Assembly (NCBI GenBank): GCA_964482225.1
Contig: CAYZWT010000018.1
Span: 1 to 64,000, forward strand
Reading direction: 5' to 3'
From: UBA1429 sp964482225
GTDB taxonomy: Bacteria > Chloroflexota > Anaerolineae > UBA1429
DNA: 64,000 nt
Below, piece after piece: positions 59,184-64,000 of this stretch. Each line of letters begins with the position of its first letter. The first letter of the stretch is position 1. The notes beneath the pieces were generated by a model that had not been told where the DNA came from, searched no databases, and saw only the letters and a list, made by a program, of their open reading frames with translations. A program made the position numbers and the translations under genes.

Positions 59184-59213
59184 GCACAAGACACAACCGG
59201 AAGTGAGGCCGCT

Positions 59214-60911
59214 ATGCCTTTTGGGCTCTCCCTGCGCACCACATTGGCCGAGATCACCCGGGCCCGCCAGATCGCCCAGGTGTTGGCCCGCAACGGGCTG
59301 GGCTTTGTGGTGGAAAATACCGGCCTTGGGCGATTCCTGCCGCCCTGGCGCCGCCGCAAGGCCTGGCCCGATGCCCAGGCCGCCCAGCGCACCATCCCGC
59401 AACGCCTGCGCCACACTTTGGAGGAGCTGGGCCCCACGTTCATCAAGCTGGGGCAGATCCTCAGCACCCGGCCCGACATCCTGCCCCAGGAGTATATCGT
59501 CGAGCTGAGCAAGCTGCTGGATGCGGCGCCGCCCGTCCCCTGGCAAGAGATCCGGGCCAGCATCGAGGCCGAACTCGCCCGTCCCCTCGGCGAACTCTTC
59601 TCCCGCCTTGATCCTGAGCCCATCGCCGCCGCGTCTATCGGCCAGGTGCATCGCGGGGCGTTGCCCGATGGCACGCCGGTAGTGGTCAAGGTGCAACGCC
59701 CGGGCATCCGGCGCGTGGTGCAGGCCGATCTGCACCTGCTGCTGACCCAGGTGCGCTTTCTGGAGGCGCGTTCCGAGACCCTGGCGGGCTATGGCCTGGC
59801 CGAGATCGCCCAAGAGTTCTCCGAGAGCTTGCAGGCCGAGCTGGACTATACCCTCGAAGGGCGCAACGCCGACCGGCTGCGCGAGCTGGATATGGGCGCC
59901 GGCGTCATCATTCCAGAGGTCTACTGGAGCCATACCACCCGCAGCGTCATCACCAGCAGCGACCTGGGCGGCCTCAAGCTGAGCGAGAGCGAGGCGCTGG
60001 CGCAACAGGGCTATGACCCGACCGAGCTGGCCGAGCGGGTGATCGCCATCTATCTGGAGCAGGTGTTCGTACACGGCATCTTTCACGCCGACCCACACCC
60101 TGCCAATATCCTGGTGTGTGGCGATCGGATCGGGCTGGTGGATTTCGGCATGATGGGCTATCTCAGCGTGGCCATGCGCGAACGCCTGGGCGACCTGCTG
60201 TTTGCCCTGGCGCGCCAGGATGCCGAGGAGATGGTGTACATCGTCTCGCGGCTGGGCGCCCTGAGCCACGCCTCGGACCTGCAGGCCCTGCGCCGCGACT
60301 TGCAGCGCCTGTTGGTGCGCTACTATGACGTTTCGCTGGAACATCTGCCCATCGCCGCCTTTTTGGCCGATATCGCCGGCGTGACCTTTCGGCATCACGT
60401 GCGGCTGCCCGCCGATTTGACGCTGCTGGCCCGCACCATTGTGGTGCTGGAGGGCGTGGTGCGCCGCCTCAACCCCGCGCTGCGCTTGGCGAAATACCTG
60501 GAACCCTTTATAATCCGCATGGTTCGCGAGCGGGTATCGCTCCGGCGGGCGGCCGTGGATTCGGTCAAGACCCTGCGCGATCTGGAGCAAGTCCTGCACG
60601 TCATGCCCCGCCGGGTGGATCTGCTGACCGAACAGCTCGAGCGGGGCGAGTTGACGCTCGGGATTGACGTACGACGCCTCGATGCTACGCTGCGCCGCCT
60701 GGAAGCCGTGGGGAACCGCATCTCCTTCAGCGTCGTGGTGGCGGCCCTCATCATCGGCTCGGCGCTGATCCTGCTGGGCGGCGAGGGCGCGGCCATCTTT
60801 CGGCTGCCCTTTACCGATTGGGTGCTGCCCGTTCCGCAGATCGGCTTTCTCGTCGCGGGGCTGCTGGGCGCCTGGTGGCTCTTTTCGATCATCCGCTCCA
60901 GAGGTTTGTAG
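59214..60911 (+). CDS. UbiB/AarF (ABC1/ADCK) family atypical kinase
   Basis: 565 residues. 'FIKLGQILSTRPDILPQEY' (KxGQ motif), Ala-rich loop AAASIGQVH, catalytic Lys in VVVKVQRPG, 'HGIFHADPHPANIL' and DFG in 'LVDFGMMG' identify the family. Two C-terminal helices (about 500-520, 535-555) anchor it. Supports quinone or isoprenoid lipid metabolism in characterised members. Substrate here unknown. ATG 59214 with AAGTGAGG upstream. The 5'-extended frame crosses the promoter. Confidence 0.93.
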   Translation: MPFGLSLRTTLAEITRARQIAQVLARNGLGFVVENTGLGRFLPPWRRRKAWPDAQAAQRTIPQRLRHTLEELGPTFIKLGQILSTRPDILPQEYIVELSKLLDAAPPVPWQEIRASIEAELARPLGELFSRLDPEPIAAASIGQVHRGALPDGTPVVVKVQRPGIRRVVQADLHLLLTQVRFLEARSETLAGYGLAEIAQEFSESLQAELDYTLEGRNADRLRELDMGAGVIIPEVYWSHTTRSVITSSDLGGLKLSESEALAQQGYDPTELAERVIAIYLEQVFVHGIFHADPHPANILVCGDRIGLVDFGMMGYLSVAMRERLGDLLFALARQDAEEMVYIVSRLGALSHASDLQALRRDLQRLLVRYYDVSLEHLPIAAFLADIAGVTFRHHVRLPADLTLLARTIVVLEGVVRRLNPALRLAKYLEPFIIRMVRERVSLRRAAVDSVKTLRDLEQVLHVMPRRVDLLTEQLERGELTLGIDVRRLDATLRRLEAVGNRISFSVVVAALIIGSALILLGGEGAAIFRLPFTDWVLPVPQIGFLVAGLLGAWWLFSIIRSRGL

Positions 60912-60973
60912 CGCCCTTTGCTGTCTGTTGGCGCACAGGGGCTAGAATATATGCTAGTGGGAGGAACGCGCGC

Positions 60974-61897
60974 ATGAAGATCATGGTCACCGGCGGCGCA
61001 GGGTTTATCGGGTCGCACGTGGTGGATGCCTGCATCGCGGCGGGCCACGAGGTGGCAGTCATTGACGATCTCTCCACGGGCAAGCGCGAGAATGTGAACC
61101 CCCAGGCGCGCTTGCACGTCCTCGATCTGTGCGACGAGGCCGCCCTCGACGCGGTGATGGCCCAGGAGCGGCCCGAAGCCATCTCGCACCAGGCCGCCAA
61201 GGCCAACGTGCGCGAATCCATGGTCAAGCCCCAGCTCTATGCCCGGGTGAACGTGCTCGGCTCCCTCGCGCTGCTGGAAGCCGCGCGCCGCCATGGTGTG
61301 CGCAAGGTGGTGTATGCCTCCACGGGCGGCGCCGTCTATGGCGAGCCCCGCTATCTGCCCGCCGACGAAGATCACCCCATTGAGCCGCTGGATCCCTATG
61401 GCGCCAGCAAGCACTTTGTCGAGCACTATCTCTTTATCTACCGCAAACACTTTGGCCTGGATTATACCGTGCTGCGCTATGCCAACGTCTATGGCCCGCG
61501 CCAAGACCCGATGGGCGAGGCCGGCGTGGTCGCCATCTGGGCGGCCCAGATGCTCAAAGGGGAGCCTGCCGTGGTGTATGGTTCCGGCGAGCAGGAGCGC
61601 GATTTCGTCTACGTGGGCGATATCGCCCGCGCCAATGTGCTGGCGCTGGCCCAAGGCGGCGGCGAGATCATCAACATCGGTTCGGGCATTGGCACCTCGA
61701 TCAATCAGGTGTTCGATCTGCTCAAGGCCAGCACCGGCTATGCAGGCGAGCGCATTCACGTCGCTGCCAAGCAGGGCGAGGTCTTTCGCAGCTATATCAC
61801 CAACGCCAGGGCGCAAGCATCGTTGGGCTGGCAGCCCACGGTGTCGCTGCAAGAGGGGTTGGGTCTGACGGTGGCGCACTTTCGCCAGCGGGCATAG
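60974..61897 (+). CDS. NAD-dependent epimerase/dehydratase (GalE-like)
   Basis: 307 residues, extended SDR. NAD motif TGGAGFIGSH at about 6-15, 'DDLSTGKRENV', catalytic Ser/Thr in ASTGGAVYG and YGASK (YxxxK). C-terminal 'GSGEQERDFVYVGDIARANVLAL' is typical of UDP-glucose 4-epimerase-type enzymes. Interconverts nucleotide sugars for surface glycans. The exact substrate is uncertain. ATG 60974 follows GAGGAACG. Confidence 0.9.
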   Translation: MKIMVTGGAGFIGSHVVDACIAAGHEVAVIDDLSTGKRENVNPQARLHVLDLCDEAALDAVMAQERPEAISHQAAKANVRESMVKPQLYARVNVLGSLALLEAARRHGVRKVVYASTGGAVYGEPRYLPADEDHPIEPLDPYGASKHFVEHYLFIYRKHFGLDYTVLRYANVYGPRQDPMGEAGVVAIWAAQMLKGEPAVVYGSGEQERDFVYVGDIARANVLALAQGGGEIINIGSGIGTSINQVFDLLKASTGYAGERIHVAAKQGEVFRSYITNARAQASLGWQPTVSLQEGLGLTVAHFRQRA

Positions 61898-61923
61898 GCC
61901 GGTGGAGCAAGGGCATAGGGCGC

Positions 61924-64000
61924 ATGGATAGCGGGCAGCCGCGCGAGGCCGAGGCCCTGCTGGCCCAGATCGCCCGTGGGATGGGGGCGCAGGGCGCCGG
62001 GCAGATCGTCCACGTAGCCGACCTGCCGCGCCGCGAGGCCGCCTACGCCCGCCCGAGCCCACCCCTTCCGGCGCCTCTGGTTGAGGCCCTGCGCGCCCTG
62101 GATATCGCCCAGCTCTACACCCACCAGGTCGAGGCGCTGGAGCGCGCCCGGCGCGGCGAGAACCTGGTGGTGGTTACCTCCACCTCCAGCGGCAAAACGC
62201 TGTGCTACAACCTGCCCGTTCTGGAGACGATCCTCCAGAACCGCGAGGCGCGGGCGCTCTACATCTATCCCATCAACGCCCTGATCAACGACCAGTTCAA
62301 GACCTTGGCGCGCATGAACCTGTCCCTCGGCCACGAGGCGGTGGGCATGGATCGCTACACCGGCTCGGTCAGCTCGGCCAAGCGGCGCGAGATCCGCGCC
62401 CGCCAGCCCAACATTCTGCTCACCAATCCCGAATTGCTGCACCTGAGCCTTTTGCAGTGGCACCATCTGTGGGCGCCCTTTTGGCGCAACCTGGCCTATA
62501 TCGTGGTGGACGAGATCCACACCTACCGGGGCGTCTTTGGGGCCAACGTGGCCTATCTGTTCCAGCGGCTCGTGCGCATCGCCCGCCACTATGGCGCCGA
62601 TCCGCGCTTTATCTGCTGCTCCGCCACCATCGCCAACCCCCAAGAGTTGGCCGAACGCCTCACCGCCCAACCCTTTGCGGTCGTCTCGCGTGAGGGCGCG
62701 GCGCGCGGCAAAAAGCTCTTTGTGCTCTGGAACCCTCCTTTGAGCGAGGATGGGGGCGCCAATGTGCGCCGCTCCTATGCCCAGGAATCGGTGGACCTGA
62801 TGCGCCAATGCCTGCAAGCCGACCTGAACACCATCGTCTTTACCCGGGCGCGGCGGCTGACGGAGCAGATGGCGCGCCTGGGCCAGGATACCCTGGCGCA
62901 AGACCTGCCCGAAGAGGGGCAGGATGGCGCGGGCCAACCGATCACCTCCTATCGGGCGGGCTATTTGGCGCAAGAGCGCGAGACCATCGAGGCGCGGCTC
63001 AAATCGGGCGAGCTGCGTGGCGTCATCACCACCAACGCCCTGGAGCTGGGCATTGACATCGGCGGGTTGGATGCCGCCATCATCGCCGGCTACCCGGGCA
63101 CGATCATGTCCACCTGGCAGCAGGCCGGGCGGGCTGGGCGCCGGGGCCGCGATGCCCTGGTGTTCCTGGTGGCCTCGCAGAACCCGCTGGATCAGTACTA
63201 TGTGGCCCACCCGGAGCGATTCCATGCCGAGCCCCATGAGCGGGCCGTGGTGGATCTGGCCAACCCCTTCATCCGCCTCAAGCACCTGCTGTGCGCCGCC
63301 AGGGAACTGCCCTGGCCCGCGCACGAGTTGCGCCAGGCGCCCGCCGACCTGCGCCATGTCCTGGCCCAGCTCTGCTCCCAGGGGTTGTTGGCAGAGCAGC
63401 GCGGTTCCGATGGTGAGACGCTGCTGGCATACCCAAAAGAGCGCAAGGAGATTCACATGCAGGTCTCGCTGCGCTCGGCGGGCCAAGAGACCTATCGCAT
63501 TCTGGATCATGAGCGCAACGAGATCGGCTCCATCGAGCCGCCCAACGTCTTTCGCGAGACCCACCCGGGGGCGATCTATCAACACAGCGACGGCGACTAT
63601 CGGGTGGTGGCGCTCAATCGCGGCCAGCGAACGGTGCACGTGCGTCCCGAATCGGCGCCCCACTATACCCGCTCGCGCAGCACCTCGAGCCTGCGCGTGG
63701 CGGCCGAGTACGCCGCGCGGCCCCTGGGAGACGGCCTGTCGGTGGCCATCGGCGAGGCGCAGGTGACCGAGACCGTGCGCAGCTTTCAAGAGCTGGAACT
63801 GGGCAGCAACCGCATGGTGCGCCGGATCAACCTGGATGCGCCCCTGGCGGTGCGCTTGCAGACCACGGCTCTTTGGATCGCCCTCCCGCCCGATCTGGAC
63901 GCCGCTATGGAGGGCGATACGCCCGAGGAGCGCCGGGAGCGCCTGGGCCAGGCGCTGCACGCCGCGGAACACCTGCTGACCGGCCTGCTGCCGCTGTTGG
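61924..64000 (+). CDS. YprA/MrfA-type DEAD/DEAH helicase (cut by window end)
   Basis: 692 codons are visible and the frame stays open at the right edge. It shows motif I TSTSSGKTLCY (near residue 87), DEIH box with 'DEIHTYRGVFGANVAYLFQRL', SAT motif 'CCSATIANPQELAERL', and motifs V-VI 'TNALELGIDIGGLD' and 'QQAGRAGRRGRD'. The arrangement matches B. subtilis YprA/MrfA, a superfamily-2 helicase with a C-terminal zinc DUF1998 domain (beyond this window) involved in DNA damage repair. ATG 61924 lies 26 bases after the epimerase stop. Confidence 0.88.
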   Translation, partial: MDSGQPREAEALLAQIARGMGAQGAGQIVHVADLPRREAAYARPSPPLPAPLVEALRALDIAQLYTHQVEALERARRGENLVVVTSTSSGKTLCYNLPVLETILQNREARALYIYPINALINDQFKTLARMNLSLGHEAVGMDRYTGSVSSAKRREIRARQPNILLTNPELLHLSLLQWHHLWAPFWRNLAYIVVDEIHTYRGVFGANVAYLFQRLVRIARHYGADPRFICCSATIANPQELAERLTAQPFAVVSREGAARGKKLFVLWNPPLSEDGGANVRRSYAQESVDLMRQCLQADLNTIVFTRARRLTEQMARLGQDTLAQDLPEEGQDGAGQPITSYRAGYLAQERETIEARLKSGELRGVITTNALELGIDIGGLDAAIIAGYPGTIMSTWQQAGRAGRRGRDALVFLVASQNPLDQYYVAHPERFHAEPHERAVVDLANPFIRLKHLLCAARELPWPAHELRQAPADLRHVLAQLCSQGLLAEQRGSDGETLLAYPKERKEIHMQVSLRSAGQETYRILDHERNEIGSIEPPNVFRETHPGAIYQHSDGDYRVVALNRGQRTVHVRPESAPHYTRSRSTSSLRVAAEYAARPLGDGLSVAIGEAQVTETVRSFQELELGSNRMVRRINLDAPLAVRLQTTALWIALPPDLDAAMEGDTPEERRERLGQALHAAEHLLTGLLPLL

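Noticed and set aside
59085..59213. N-terminal extension of the UbiB-like protein
   Set aside because: It includes both back-to-back promoters and low-complexity sequence; the family start fits ATG 59214.
61792..63972. 726-codon open frame on the minus strand
   Set aside because: It is antisense to the epimerase end and the YprA/MrfA-like helicase, which has all helicase motifs. High GC with G/C third positions opens the opposite frame. No family resemblance in its translation.

Overview
The window is GC-rich, gene-dense bacterial chromosome with no tRNA, rRNA, CRISPR array or recognisable transposase. The best guess at a source is a Chloroflexota bacterium (Anaerolineae/Caldilineae-like). 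This is an inference from the mix of Pro/Thr-linker lipoproteins, Tat-exported ABC binding proteins, GT-C membrane glycosyltransferases with soluble C-terminal beta domains, GAF-containing kinases, GTG/TTG starts and a Gram-positive-type SOS box. No marker gene here proves the phylum. Many promoters are readable as TTGACA-like -35 plus TATAAT-like -10, and a TGC-extended -10 recurs.

Layout. 0.1-1.9 kb (-): a small membrane protein and an FtsK-like ATPase whose promoter carries a GAAC-N4-GTTC operator. 2.1-3.3 kb: FmdB zinc ribbon, ABM-like barrel protein and D-aminoacyl-tRNA deacylase. 3.3-7.1 kb (-): an operon of ABC-F ATPase, coaE, a small membrane protein and a cell-wall amidase lipoprotein. 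7.3-11.4 kb (-): SNF2 helicase plus SWIM zinc-finger protein. 11.5-13.8 kb: Gfo/Idh/MocA dehydrogenase and SMP-30 lactonase, separated by a hairpin repeat. 14.2-18.2 kb: lipoprotein, NarL-type sensor kinase and response regulator. 18.2-25.2 kb (-): three paralogous GT-C glycosyltransferases. 25.4-27.8 kb: a stand-alone family-5 solute-binding protein. 27.8-29.6 kb (-): DUF3006 protein, ComEC-like metallo-hydrolase and a second barrel protein. 29.9-35.9 kb: M24 peptidase, a second hairpin repeat, GH127 arabinofuranosidase, MFS exporter and GNAT. 36-39.2 kb (-): PRPP synthase with extra N-domain, SDR and lactonase, divergent from a CrtI-like FAD protein (39.3-40.8 kb).

40.8-49.7 kb is the most coherent functional block. 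A polar amino-acid binding protein and a branched-chain amino-acid binding protein share a duplicated promoter, a structured 5' leader and a signal peptide. They are followed by livHMGF and then by a polar amino-acid permease and ATPase. Two importers are therefore interleaved and probably co-regulated. Each leader can form mutually exclusive hairpins around the Shine-Dalgarno sequence, which makes them the best candidate here for an undescribed regulatory RNA.

49.8-64 kb: mazEF-type toxin-antitoxin, a GAF/HisKA sensor kinase with a response regulator that carries a degenerate kinase-like tail, a DUF4062-like protein, a zinc-ribbon membrane protein, an M23-like exported protein, a two-gene cytosolic [NiFe] hydrogenase whose large subunit ends exactly at the protease-cleavage histidine, a UbiB/AarF kinase, an NAD-sugar epimerase, and a YprA/MrfA-type helicase cut by the window edge.
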